64,000 nucleotides of DNA from Flavobacterium sharifuzzamanii (GCF_003254585.1 NZ_QJGZ01000037.1:124001-188000); one strand, 5' to 3'. Shown: positions 18,188 to 26,982, numbered from the stretch's first letter. The notes: generated from the sequence alone by a model not told the origin. Translations and numbers: made by a program.

Positions 18188-19072
18188 ATGAAAGGAATTA
18201 TATTAGCTGGAGGTTCTGGCACAAGATTACATCCATTGACATTGGCTGTTAGCAAACAATTAATGCCGGTTTACGATAAACCTATGATTTATTATCCGTT
18301 ATCAACATTAATGATGGCTGGAATAAATGAGATTTTAATTATATCTACGCCTCATGATTTGCCTCATTTTAAGAAACTCTTGGGAGATGGAAGTGCAATT
18401 GGCTGTAAGTTTAGTTATGCAGAACAACCAAATCCGAATGGACTAGCTCAGGCTTTTGTAATTGGAGCTGAGTTTATAGGTAATGACAAAGTAGCTTTAG
18501 TTTTAGGAGATAATATTTTTTTTGGAACCAATATGCAACAACTTTTAAAAGACAATGCTGATCCTGAAGGAGGAGTTGTTTTTGCCTACCATGTTTCGGA
18601 TCCTGAAAGATATGGAGTAGTTGAATTTGATGAAAACAAAAATGCCATTTCTATTGAAGAGAAGCCATTGGAGCCAAAATCTAATTATGCAGTTCCAGGA
18701 CTTTATTTCTACGATAACTCTGTTGTTGAAATTGCCAAAAATATTAAGCCTAGCTCCCGTGGTGAATATGAAATTACAGATGTAAATAAAGTGTATCTTG
18801 AAAAAGGAAAATTAAAAGTAGGTATCTTAAGTAGAGGAACAGCTTGGCTGGATACAGGAACTTTTAATAGTTTAATGCAAGCAGGGCAATTTGTACAGGT
18901 TCTTGAAGAAAGGCAAGGTTTAAAAGTAGGTTGTATTGAAGAAATAGCATGGAGACAAGGATTTATTAACGATGCTCAACTTGAAGAATTGGCCCAACCG
19001 CTACTTAAATCAGGTTACGGAACCTATCTTTTAGAATTTTTAAAACAAAAGAAAAAGGGTGTTAAAGTTTAA
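18188..19072 (+). CDS. rfbA: Glucose-1-phosphate thymidylyltransferase RmlA
   Basis: The 294-residue protein has the nucleotidyltransferase signature [16 protein letters not shown] at its N-terminus, followed by [47 protein letters not shown] and [11 protein letters not shown]. It makes dTDP-glucose from glucose-1-phosphate and dTTP, the first step of dTDP-rhamnose and of the dTDP-4-amino sugar expected from the WecE-like enzyme. rmlB, which makes the shared intermediate, is not in the window. Confidence 0.96.
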   Translation: MKGIILAGGSGTRLHPLTLAVSKQLMPVYDKPMIYYPLSTLMMAGINEILIISTPHDLPHFKKLLGDGSAIGCKFSYAEQPNPNGLAQAFVIGAEFIGNDKVALVLGDNIFFGTNMQQLLKDNADPEGGVVFAYHVSDPERYGVVEFDENKNAISIEEKPLEPKSNYAVPGLYFYDNSVVEIAKNIKPSSRGEYEITDVNKVYLEKGKLKVGILSRGTAWLDTGTFNSLMQAGQFVQVLEERQGLKVGCIEEIAWRQGFINDAQLEELAQPLLKSGYGTYLLEFLKQKKKGVKV

Positions 19073-19110
19073 TTTGCGCTACCAACTAATTATTTTAAAC
19101 CGTTAATTTG

Positions 19111-19118
19111 TATTTTTG
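19111..19118 (+). promoter_or_regulatory. Candidate Bacteroidota -7 box (TATTTTTG) upstream of the 4,6-dehydratase
   Basis: TATTTTTG fits the TAnnTTTG -7 consensus for the main flavobacterial sigma factor and lies about 40-60 bases before the two possible starts of the dehydratase gene, in an 84-base gap. The -33 region shows only a weak ATTTT-like run, so it may be weak or spurious. Confidence 0.35.
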
Positions 19119-19156
19119 TATAAAGTTCAAATTTTACTGACTTAAAAAATGCTAAA

Positions 19157-21124
19157 TTGAATACAGAAAAACCAAATAATATGACGTCCTTGTTGTATAA
19201 AACTTTTTCCCCAAGAAATCTAAGGGCAAATATCAATAATTTGAGTTACCTGCCAAGGTGGATTATTATTGCTATTGACGTAATGGTTCTGTTTTTTTCT
19301 TTTTCTTTTACTTATTTGCTTTTTGATGGAACTGCAATAGGATATATTATAACATCTCATGATTTTTATTTTGTAGCTAGTTTAATAACTGTCAATATAT
19401 TTTTCTTTTGGCTTTTTAGAACATACTCGGGAATTATTAGACATTCGTCGTATATAGATGCAATAAAATTGCTTTTTTCACAAATGTCAGTTTTAGTTTT
19501 TTTTCTTTTTATAAATCTTGTATTTGAGTTGTATACAGGCCATAAAGCTTTTTTAAATACGGCTCTATTTATAAATTTAGTTTTATCTTTTTGTGGGCTG
19601 TTTTTATATCGTGTAATTGTAAAGCAAACTTTTGAGATGTATTTTTCAGAAAAAGCTACTACCAAACTTGTAAGAACAGTTATTTATGGTACAGATGCAA
19701 ATGCAATTTCAGTAGCAAATGCCTTAAAATTTGAAACGCCTTCTCGATTTAAAATAGTTGGTTTTGTAGATAAAAATAATCAGAATGCGTCTAAACGTAT
19801 GCTTGATTTGCCTATTTTGATTTTAAGAAAGAAGCTTCCTGCATTAATGCGCTCTGTTGCTGCAGAGGGAGTAATTATAGCGGATAAAAGTTTAACTAAA
19901 GATGAACAGCTTATTATTGTTGATCAATGTCTAGAATTTAATTATAGAGTATATACTGTTCCGTTGATTTCTGATTGGGAAAATCAAAAAGAGATCTCTC
20001 AGAAAGTAAAAAACATTCAAATTGAAGATTTATTAGAAAGAAAACCGATAGTTCTAGATAGTAAGTCAATTTCTAAACAATTAAAGGATAAGACAATTTT
20101 AATTACTGGAGCAGCAGGATCGATAGGTAGTGAAATTGTTAGGCAGGTTCTGAATTTCAATCCAAAAAATGTTATTGTTTTAGATCATGCTGAGACACCT
20201 TTACATAATTTATGTCTAGAAACTCAGGCAATGAATTTCAGTACGAAAATTGTAGCTGTAATTGCAGATGTCAGAAGTAAGAAAGCGCTTGAAAAAGTCT
20301 TCAAAAGTTATAATCCACATGTTGTTTTTCACGCTGCCGCATATAAGCATGTACCTTTGATGGAAGAAAATCCTTCTCAGGCAATTCAGACTAACATAAA
20401 GGGCACTAAAAATCTTGCTGATTTAGCTTGCAAGTATCATGTAAAGAAATTTGTAATGGTTTCGACAGATAAAGCCGTAAATCCTAGTAATGTAATGGGG
20501 GCAAGTAAGCGTATCGCTGAAAAATATGTGCAGTCTTTATTTTTAAAAAATCAAAGGGAAAATGTTGAAGGTGGTACAAAATTCATTACAACTCGTTTTG
20601 GAAATGTTCTAGGATCAAATGGATCTGTGGTACCTTTGTTTACTAAACAAATTGCAGAAGGAGGACCAGTAACAATTACACATCAGGATATTATACGTTA
20701 TTTTATGACAATTCCAGAAGCTTGTCAGCTTGTATTAGAAGCGGGAGCAATGGGGAATGGTGGCGAAATCTATATTTTTGATATGGGTAAACCAGTTAGA
20801 ATTATTGATTTAGCTCGAAAAATGATTAAGTTGGCTGGCTTTATACCAGATAAAGAAATTAAGATAAAAATAGTTGGTCTAAGGCCTGGCGAAAAGCTTT
20901 ATGAAGAATTATTAAATGATACTTCTAAGACTCTTCCAACATATCATAACAAGATTATGATTGCTCAAGAAATTCAAGATGAGTATGAAACTCTTCATAA
21001 TGATGTTGACGAATTAATTGGTATCGCTGATTTCTATGAGAATGATGATATTGTAGCTAAAATGAAAAAAATAGTTCCAGAATTTAAAAGTATGAATTCT
21101 ACTTTTGAAGTCTTAGACAAGTAG
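19157..21124 (+). CDS. PglF/CapD-like membrane UDP-GlcNAc 4,6-dehydratase
   Basis: The protein has 655 residues from TTG 19157; ATG 19181, residue 9, is an equally likely start. Four membrane helices span about residues 35-155, a Rossmann-like middle domain covers about 170-300, and a C-terminal SDR domain has TGAAGSIGS at 317-325. In the active site the usual SDR tyrosine is replaced by Met in NVMGASKR (445-452), with T437-D438-K439 upstream. This matches the known PglF/FlaA1/CapD class, which forms UDP-4-keto-6-deoxy-GlcNAc. With the aminotransferase at 15580 it could feed a 2,4-diamino-trideoxy sugar route. A strong hairpin terminator follows the gene. Confidence 0.9.
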   Translation: MNTEKPNNMTSLLYKTFSPRNLRANINNLSYLPRWIIIAIDVMVLFFSFSFTYLLFDGTAIGYIITSHDFYFVASLITVNIFFFWLFRTYSGIIRHSSYIDAIKLLFSQMSVLVFFLFINLVFELYTGHKAFLNTALFINLVLSFCGLFLYRVIVKQTFEMYFSEKATTKLVRTVIYGTDANAISVANALKFETPSRFKIVGFVDKNNQNASKRMLDLPILILRKKLPALMRSVAAEGVIIADKSLTKDEQLIIVDQCLEFNYRVYTVPLISDWENQKEISQKVKNIQIEDLLERKPIVLDSKSISKQLKDKTILITGAAGSIGSEIVRQVLNFNPKNVIVLDHAETPLHNLCLETQAMNFSTKIVAVIADVRSKKALEKVFKSYNPHVVFHAAAYKHVPLMEENPSQAIQTNIKGTKNLADLACKYHVKKFVMVSTDKAVNPSNVMGASKRIAEKYVQSLFLKNQRENVEGGTKFITTRFGNVLGSNGSVVPLFTKQIAEGGPVTITHQDIIRYFMTIPEACQLVLEAGAMGNGGEIYIFDMGKPVRIIDLARKMIKLAGFIPDKEIKIKIVGLRPGEKLYEELLNDTSKTLPTYHNKIMIAQEIQDEYETLHNDVDELIGIADFYENDDIVAKMKKIVPEFKSMNSTFEVLDK

Positions 21125-21153
21125 TTAAAATATAAAATGTTTTAATTTTATAC

Positions 21154-21183
21154 AAAAGGTGTTTGCATAAAAACACCTTTTTA
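21154..21183 (+). terminator. Rho-independent terminator after the 4,6-dehydratase
   Basis: AAAAGGTGTTT at 21154-21164 pairs perfectly with AAACACCTTTT at 21171-21181 around a 6-base loop (GCATAA), and the 3' arm ends in a T run. It lies 30 bases after the dehydratase stop, at the start of the largest gap inside the polysaccharide locus, so it marks a transcription-unit boundary. Confidence 0.8.
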
Positions 21184-21264
21184 TATTTAAAATAATTTTT
21201 AAAAGAAAAAAAATCCTATTAATTTGAATCAAGTAGTTCATACATAGATTATAATATACTAAAG

Positions 21265-21272
21265 TATATTTG
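21265..21272 (+). promoter_or_regulatory. Candidate -7 box (TATATTTG) for the ABC-exporter transcription unit
   Basis: TATATTTG is an exact TAnnTTTG match, 45 bases before the wzm start and about 80 bases after the terminator. No good TTTG -33 element lies at the usual distance. Its position after a terminator and before a new gene set makes it the best promoter candidate in this gap. Confidence 0.45.
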
Positions 21273-21316
21273 AAAAATGTTAAAGGGCTTATGTAATTAA
21301 ATTTTCCCCAATTTTA

Positions 21317-22162
21317 ATGGAATTAAAAACCACAGTTTATCAAAAAGAGAATAATACTAAAATCGGTAAACTTTTAAAAAATAGCCTTAATGATATCTTC
21401 ACATCTCGTTTTTTAGCAAAGCAATTGGCAATTCGAGACATTAAGTCACAATATAGACAATCCTTTTTAGGAATTATTTGGGCATTTATTACTCCGCTAA
21501 CAACTGCTTTAGTATGGATTATTTTAAGCAAAACAGGAACGGTAACTTTAACAGATACTGGAATTCCATATCCTGTATATGTTTTTTCGGGTACTTTACT
21601 ATGGTCTATATTGACAGAATCAATTAATGCCCCAATGGTAAATACTAATGCAGCAAGGGGAATGCTTTCTAAAATTAATTTTCCGAAGGAAGCATTAATT
21701 CTTTCAGGAGTTTATAAATTAATTTCGAATAGTCTTGTAAAAATAGCTCTGTTGTTGTTTTTTTTATTGCTGTATGGAGTTGGATTTCATTTTTCAATTT
21801 TTTTATTTCCTTTTGCATTTTTAGGAATTATTTTTATAGGGACAACAATTGGTTTATTTATTAGTCCATTGGGAATGCTTTATAATGATATTGGAAAAAT
21901 TGTAAATCTAGGACTTGGTTTTTTGATGTATGCAACTCCAGTCATCTATGTAATTCCAAAAGATGGTTTCCTTAAAACTGCAATGGAAATTAACCCATTA
22001 ACACCGCTAATTTTAATAACAAGAAATTTAATGACAGGACAAAGTCTAGATTACCTAATGTATTATTTTATAGTATCAATAGGATGTATACCAATATTTT
22101 TGTTAGGATTAGTCTTTTATAGAATTTCGATCCCCATAATAGTTGAACGTATGAGTGCTTAA
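21317..22162 (+). CDS. wzm: Polysaccharide ABC exporter permease Wzm
   Basis: The 281-residue ABC-2-type permease has a basic cytoplasmic N-terminus containing LAKQLAIRDIKSQYRQSFLG, the signature of O-antigen and teichoic acid exporters, followed by IIWAFITPLTTALVWII and in total about six membrane segments. It should form the channel half of an exporter for undecaprenyl-linked polysaccharide. The ATPase gene follows 2 bases after its stop. The gene opens a new transcription unit behind the terminator at 21154-21183. Confidence 0.92.
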   Translation: MELKTTVYQKENNTKIGKLLKNSLNDIFTSRFLAKQLAIRDIKSQYRQSFLGIIWAFITPLTTALVWIILSKTGTVTLTDTGIPYPVYVFSGTLLWSILTESINAPMVNTNAARGMLSKINFPKEALILSGVYKLISNSLVKIALLLFFLLLYGVGFHFSIFLFPFAFLGIIFIGTTIGLFISPLGMLYNDIGKIVNLGLGFLMYATPVIYVIPKDGFLKTAMEINPLTPLILITRNLMTGQSLDYLMYYFIVSIGCIPIFLLGLVFYRISIPIIVERMSA

Positions 22163-22164
22163 TT

Positions 22165-23349
22165 ATGCAAGAAAATGAAGTATTAATAAAAGTAGAGGGG
22201 CTTTCTAAAAAATTTTGTAAAGATCTAAAAACTAGCCTTTGGTATGGTGTTAAAGATTTGTACAATAGTGTTTTAAGGAGGGATTCTTCTGATTCTTTAC
22301 GAAAGAATGAATTTTGGGCAGTCAAGGATATTAGTTTTGAACTTCGTCGAGGAGAATGTTTAGGACTTATAGGGCATAATGGAGCAGGGAAATCAACTTT
22401 GTTGAAAATGCTGAATGGACTTATAAATCCTGATCAAGGAAAAGTTACTATCAAAGGTCGTGTTGGAGCTTTAATAGAACTAGGTGCAGGTTTTAATCCT
22501 ATTTTAACAGGTAGAGAAAATATCTATAATAATGGTGCTGTTTTAGGTTTTTCTAAAAGTGAAATAGATTCTAAGGTTGAAGATATTATTGATTTTGCAG
22601 AAGTTCGTGAGTTTATTGACATGCCAGTTCAGAATTACAGTAGTGGAATGAAGGTGCGTTTAGGTTTTGCTATTGCAGCCCAGATGGAACCTGATGTTCT
22701 AATTATTGATGAGGTTTTAGCAGTTGGAGATTTAGCTTTTAGAATGAAATGTTACACGCATTTAATGAAAGTCATGAGCAAAAATGTTGCTATAATTTTG
22801 GTTTCACATAGTGTTGTAGATATAATGCGTCTATGTAGTGTTGTTGCTACTTTAGAAAAAGGTAAATCTATTTTCCAAGGTAATGTTGAAAAAGGAGTAA
22901 GCATCTATAATAATCTAGCAAATAAAGAAAGCAAGGACAGTTCTATTATTAGTGCAAAAATTTTATCTGATGATGAGGAAAATGATTTTTACACAGGTGA
23001 CGACATAAATTTTCAAGTTGATATTAATAGTGAGTTCTATATTGAGAAAGCCCGTATTTTGTTTCATTTAGAATATTCAAATATTAGGTTATCGTCAATT
23101 TCATCAAAGTATTCAGAATTTAATTTTGATATTAAGCCTGGTCTAAATTCATTTAATTTTCAGATTAAAAACACACCTTTATTGGTCGGTGGATATTTAG
23201 GAAGATTTGAATTGTATGGAGAATCTCTGAAAGATTATATTGCATCAGCAAATTTTGTTTCTTTTAATATAGTTGGACCAAAAGTCGATTATTCAGGTTT
23301 CGGCATATGTCACACAATTAAACTGGAACACGAATTCACATTTATATAA
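22165..23349 (+). CDS. wzt: Polysaccharide ABC exporter ATPase Wzt with C-terminal domain
   Basis: The 394-residue protein has an ABC domain with Walker A GHNGAGKST at 70-78, signature YSSGMKVRL at 158-166, Walker B VLIIDEVLAVGD at 178-189 and the switch histidine in ILVSHS. After about residue 255 comes a separate beta-rich domain of about 140 residues, as in Wzt proteins of the E. coli O8/O9a type. In those systems this domain binds the modified non-reducing end of the finished chain and couples termination to export. The methyltransferase fusion 5 bases downstream is therefore a candidate for the modifying enzyme. Confidence 0.92.
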   Translation: MQENEVLIKVEGLSKKFCKDLKTSLWYGVKDLYNSVLRRDSSDSLRKNEFWAVKDISFELRRGECLGLIGHNGAGKSTLLKMLNGLINPDQGKVTIKGRVGALIELGAGFNPILTGRENIYNNGAVLGFSKSEIDSKVEDIIDFAEVREFIDMPVQNYSSGMKVRLGFAIAAQMEPDVLIIDEVLAVGDLAFRMKCYTHLMKVMSKNVAIILVSHSVVDIMRLCSVVATLEKGKSIFQGNVEKGVSIYNNLANKESKDSSIISAKILSDDEENDFYTGDDINFQVDINSEFYIEKARILFHLEYSNIRLSSISSKYSEFNFDIKPGLNSFNFQIKNTPLLVGGYLGRFELYGESLKDYIASANFVSFNIVGPKVDYSGFGICHTIKLEHEFTFI

Positions 23350-23354
23350 ATAGT

Positions 23355-24779
23355 ATGAAAGTAGTTATCTGTTCACTTCCGGGATCGGAAGTTTATTTAT
23401 TATCAAATTTTTTATTTGAACTCAATCTCAAAAGTTCTAGTTATGTTGTTGACAATGATTCTTTTCATTTTTCAAATAACGTAAATGCTTTAGACAAAAG
23501 CCATTTTGAAGTAGACAAAGCTATTGGGCAAATTAATGATAATGAATTTTTGATAGGGCATTTTGGAGTTGATGTGAATAAAAATATAGGAGAATTCAAA
23601 AGAATTTTTTTATACAGAAATATTAAATTTAGTTTGATTTCTTTTTGTTTTTTGGTTGATAAACTAAAGATCTGGAAGAGTAATAAGGCATTAGAGAATA
23701 ATGATTCAAATGAAAAGGAATATGCTTTTAATTTTTTACAACAAAATAAAGATTCTTTAGTTAATTTGTACAGTAAAATTGTCCCTTGGATAAATGAAGA
23801 AGGAATTTTGAAAATTAATTTTGATGAATTAAATGGAGAATTTGGAAGGGAGATTCAGATAAAAGAATTTAAAAAAATTGCACAGTATCTTAATTTTGAT
23901 TTATCTGATTTAGATATAGAACTAAAAATATCAAACGCACTTAATAAAAGCAGTATATTTAAAGTTAATTTTGACAATCAAGAAGATTATTATTTAACTA
24001 AAGATTTTCTTAAACTTTATAAAAAAGGATTTAAAAAATTAAATAAAATTCTGGGTTATGAGAGAACTTCTGATATTTTGAAGAAATTTAAATTAACAAA
24101 TAGTTTGTCATTTTATGATAAATATTGGAAATTAAACAAAAGAAAAGTTTCCACTTGGAGCTATGGAATTAATATTGTAGATAATTTGATTTCAAATTAC
24201 GATTTTAAGAATGTATTAGATGCAGGTTGCGGTAGTGGAGATGTTGTAAGGCATTTACTTTCCAAAGGGTACAATGCTAGAGGCATAGAGTTATCAGGTT
24301 CCGTTTTAAAGGATTTTGCAAACGATTTATTGAAAAAAGGAATTGTTCAACAAGGCTCACTTATGAAATTACCGTTCAAAGATGATGAATTTGATGTGAT
24401 ATTTTCAAGTGAAGTTTTAGAACACATTGATGAAAAGGATATTCCTAAAGTTATAGAAGAGTTTTCACGAGTTTGTAGTGGAGTTGTTTTTCTTACAATA
24501 AGCTTAAGACCTAGTAGTAATTTTAATAAGTATCATATAAATTTAAAACCAAGAGTATGGTGGGAGAATGTTTTTTTGCAACATTCTTTTGTTAAAGATA
24601 CTGATACTATAAAAAAATTGCAGAAAATTAAATTGAATTCTACTGTAAAAGAAATAATGGAGATTGGACCAACTTTTAGTCATATTCATGAAATGGATTG
24701 GTTTGTAAACAATCCACCATATGATTTGGATGGAGAATTGGAACCATGGTATTTTATTTTTAGAAAAAATGCCAAATAA
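23355..24779 (+). CDS. Sulfotransferase-like / class I SAM methyltransferase fusion
   Basis: The 474-residue protein has two halves. Residues 1-240 follow the layout of PAPS sulfotransferases: an N-terminal strand with the loop SLPGSEVYLL at 7-16 in the 5'-phosphosulfate position, FLYRNIKFSLIS at 85-96 with R88 and S96 at the spacing of the 3'-phosphate motif, and LKINFDEL near 152-159. The 5' loop lacks the usual lysine. Residues 250-474 form a SAM methyltransferase with motif I VLDAGCGSG at 287-295, LPFKDDEFDVIFSSEVLEHI at 339-358, and a conserved-looking C-terminus. Immediate proximity to Wzt suggests it modifies the chain end. The sulfotransferase-like half may be degenerate. Confidence 0.72.
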   Translation: MKVVICSLPGSEVYLLSNFLFELNLKSSSYVVDNDSFHFSNNVNALDKSHFEVDKAIGQINDNEFLIGHFGVDVNKNIGEFKRIFLYRNIKFSLISFCFLVDKLKIWKSNKALENNDSNEKEYAFNFLQQNKDSLVNLYSKIVPWINEEGILKINFDELNGEFGREIQIKEFKKIAQYLNFDLSDLDIELKISNALNKSSIFKVNFDNQEDYYLTKDFLKLYKKGFKKLNKILGYERTSDILKKFKLTNSLSFYDKYWKLNKRKVSTWSYGINIVDNLISNYDFKNVLDAGCGSGDVVRHLLSKGYNARGIELSGSVLKDFANDLLKKGIVQQGSLMKLPFKDDEFDVIFSSEVLEHIDEKDIPKVIEEFSRVCSGVVFLTISLRPSSNFNKYHINLKPRVWWENVFLQHSFVKDTDTIKKLQKIKLNSTVKEIMEIGPTFSHIHEMDWFVNNPPYDLDGELEPWYFIFRKNAK

Positions 24780-25833
24780 AATATCTATTATAACTTCAGG
24801 CGGAAGTCAGCTGATAATTCAATTAGCGACTTTAAAAAGTGAAGTTAAAATTGTAGATCAAAGAATTATTATCCTATATAACGGTGTATTTAGAGAAAGC
24901 TTAGACCAATTCTTTAAAGAAGTTGCAATTTTTTATAATTGCGAATATATAGGTCAGATTAATTTTGATTTTTTACCAGAACAGACTTCTATAAAAAAGC
25001 TTTTAAAAGAGTTTATGAAAAAAAGGAGATACAGTTTTGATAAAGAAATAATTAACAGGTTTCCTATTCTTAAAAGTTTACATAAAGCCGATTTATTGAT
25101 TATCCCAATTCGAGTGAAAATGTTTTCTGATATTGTGCTTTTAAGTTTTTTAAAGCCAAAAAAAATACTTTATTCAATTGATGGAGTTATTGATGTACTC
25201 CCGGAGAGAAGTTTTGGAAAATTCAGATTTCCTTATTTAAAAAACTATCTAAAAAAATTACCGATTAATTCATCAGTTTTTTCACCTAGCTATTTAATAA
25301 AAGACGCAAATAGAATTGGAGTATATAAAGAAATTGATCTAAAGAATACTATAATTGAGTTATCTTCTCTACCACTCATTACTAGTTTTAAAAACAAGTA
25401 TTTAGTAGAGAATGTTAATTATGTAATTTTTTCCCAACATTACAGTTTAAGTGAAGATGTTTTGTTTGATAATGAAATTGAGTATTATAAAAGAATAATT
25501 CTTTGGATTTGTTATTTAAATAAGGATAACAAAATACTTTTCAAACCGCATCCAAGAGATACTAAACAAAAAATAGAGTCTATTAAAAATTTAAACATTG
25601 GAAATTTGGTAGTCATTGAAGAATATTTTCAAGCTGTTCCAATCGAATTTTTTATTGAGGAGTTTAACAAAATGAATTCTGTATTTATAACAGGAAATTC
25701 GAGTGCACCTCTATGTTTTGAAAATAATGATAAAATTATTTCGATATTTTCTAAACAATTATTGTCTGAAAACTTAAACTCGAAGATTGTTGAATTTGCG
25801 CAATCTAATAATTTAAAATTAAGTGAAATTTAA
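24769..25833 (+). CDS. Polysialyltransferase-like GT-B protein with HP and SS motifs
   Basis: The 354-residue protein is counted from ATG 24769, which overlaps the upstream gene by 11 bases; a longer frame from 24721 lies inside that gene and is not preferred. It shows ILYSIDGVIDV (IDG at 137-139), LFKPHPRD with HP at 261-262, and TGNSSAPLC with SS at 311-312. Bacterial sialyltransferases of the GT38, GT52 and polysialyltransferase groups share D/E-D/E-G, HP and SS/T motifs in this order; here the first is only partly conserved. A neuABC set at 37172-40026 would supply the CMP-sugar. Alternatives are a CDP-glycerol phosphotransferase-like or other GT-B enzyme. Confidence 0.62.
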   Translation: MPNKISIITSGGSQLIIQLATLKSEVKIVDQRIIILYNGVFRESLDQFFKEVAIFYNCEYIGQINFDFLPEQTSIKKLLKEFMKKRRYSFDKEIINRFPILKSLHKADLLIIPIRVKMFSDIVLLSFLKPKKILYSIDGVIDVLPERSFGKFRFPYLKNYLKKLPINSSVFSPSYLIKDANRIGVYKEIDLKNTIIELSSLPLITSFKNKYLVENVNYVIFSQHYSLSEDVLFDNEIEYYKRIILWICYLNKDNKILFKPHPRDTKQKIESIKNLNIGNLVVIEEYFQAVPIEFFIEEFNKMNSVFITGNSSAPLCFENNDKIISIFSKQLLSENLNSKIVEFAQSNNLKLSEI

Positions 25834-25836
25834 TTT

Positions 25837-26970
25837 ATGAAAAAAATACTTTTCATATCTCATGAAGCCACAAGAACTGGTGCACCGTTGATTTTATTAA
25901 ATTTAATAAAATGGCTGGGAAATAATGATAGAAATATTCAGTTTGATGTACTGTTATTAAATGGCGGAAATATTTCAGATGACTTTAAAAAAGTATGCCA
26001 TAATGTGTATATATATTCGAATGCCGAAAAAACGCTAAGATTTAGCGAAATTTTCAAGGAAAAACTAAAATCTAAATTTCGAATTAAAAAAGTCAATAAA
26101 GATGTTCTTTTTTTTAATGAAATTGCATTAAAGAATTATGATATAATTTATGCAAACAGTATAGCTTCAATTCCATTTGGGGTGAGAATAAAACATTATT
26201 GTAAAGGCGCTAAACTAATAGCTCATATCCATGAATTGCCAACTATAATTAAATTACATCTCCCTCAATTTGGGAATTATATAAAAGATGTTGATCAATA
26301 TATTGCAGTTTCTCAGCTTGTGGCAGATAATTTGGTTGACAATTATACTATAGATAGAAATCTGATAGATATAATTTATGAGTTTGGGGTAATTAATGAG
26401 CAAAACGTTGAAAAAGACAATAAAGTTTTTACGGTTGGCGCCGCAGGAACAACTCATTGGAGAAAAGGGGATGATATTTTTATTCAGATTGCAAGTTATA
26501 TCAATAAAAATTATCCAAATGCAAAAATAGAATTTGTTTGGGTGGGGAGCACCTTACACAATAGATTGATAATAGAATCAGATCTCGAAAAATTGGGTTT
26601 AATGGACAAAGTGAGATTTGTAGGAGAACAAGGAGATCCTATTCAGTTTTATAAAAATTTTGATGTATTTCTATTAACTTCAAGAGAGGATCCTTTTCCT
26701 TTGGTTTGTATTGAAACAGCAACTTTGGGCATACCAATTATTTGTTTTGAAAAAGCATCAGGGACAACTGAAGTTATTAATAAAGGAGGTGGTTTTGTAG
26801 TGCCCTATTTAGATATTCAGGAAATGTCTGAAAAAGTAATGCTATATTATGATAACTCAAAAAAGCGTGATGAAGATGGAAGGAAGGCAAAAGAACTTTT
26901 TAATCAATTTTCGATTGATAAAATAGCGCCTTTGTTATATGAGACAATTAGGAAACAATTAAATAATTAA
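25837..26970 (+). CDS. Glycosyltransferase family 4
   Basis: This 377-residue GT-B protein opens with ILFISHEATRTGAPLILLNL, the 'S-H-x-x-x-x-x-G-A-P' form seen in many GT4 enzymes of cell-surface loci. The donor domain shows VGAAGTTHWRKGDDIFIQIA near residue 200 and LTSREDPFPLVCIETATLG with the E-x7-E acids, followed by GTTEVINKGGGFVV. It lies 3 bases after the polysialyltransferase-like gene and begins a long series of glycosyltransferases behind the ABC exporter. Sugars unknown. Confidence 0.85.
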   Translation: MKKILFISHEATRTGAPLILLNLIKWLGNNDRNIQFDVLLLNGGNISDDFKKVCHNVYIYSNAEKTLRFSEIFKEKLKSKFRIKKVNKDVLFFNEIALKNYDIIYANSIASIPFGVRIKHYCKGAKLIAHIHELPTIIKLHLPQFGNYIKDVDQYIAVSQLVADNLVDNYTIDRNLIDIIYEFGVINEQNVEKDNKVFTVGAAGTTHWRKGDDIFIQIASYINKNYPNAKIEFVWVGSTLHNRLIIESDLEKLGLMDKVRFVGEQGDPIQFYKNFDVFLLTSREDPFPLVCIETATLGIPIICFEKASGTTEVINKGGGFVVPYLDIQEMSEKVMLYYDNSKKRDEDGRKAKELFNQFSIDKIAPLLYETIRKQLNN

Positions 26971-26982
26971 GAGTAATTAATT

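Noticed and set aside
19366..19665. Minus-strand frame of 99 codons inside the PglF-like dehydratase
   Set aside because: It lies antisense to the membrane-helix region of a clear gene; the composition is that of reversed coding DNA.
19157..21124. Possible rmlB replacement
   Set aside because: The membrane-bound PglF/CapD class acts on UDP-HexNAc, not dTDP-glucose; the Met-for-Tyr active site confirms the class.
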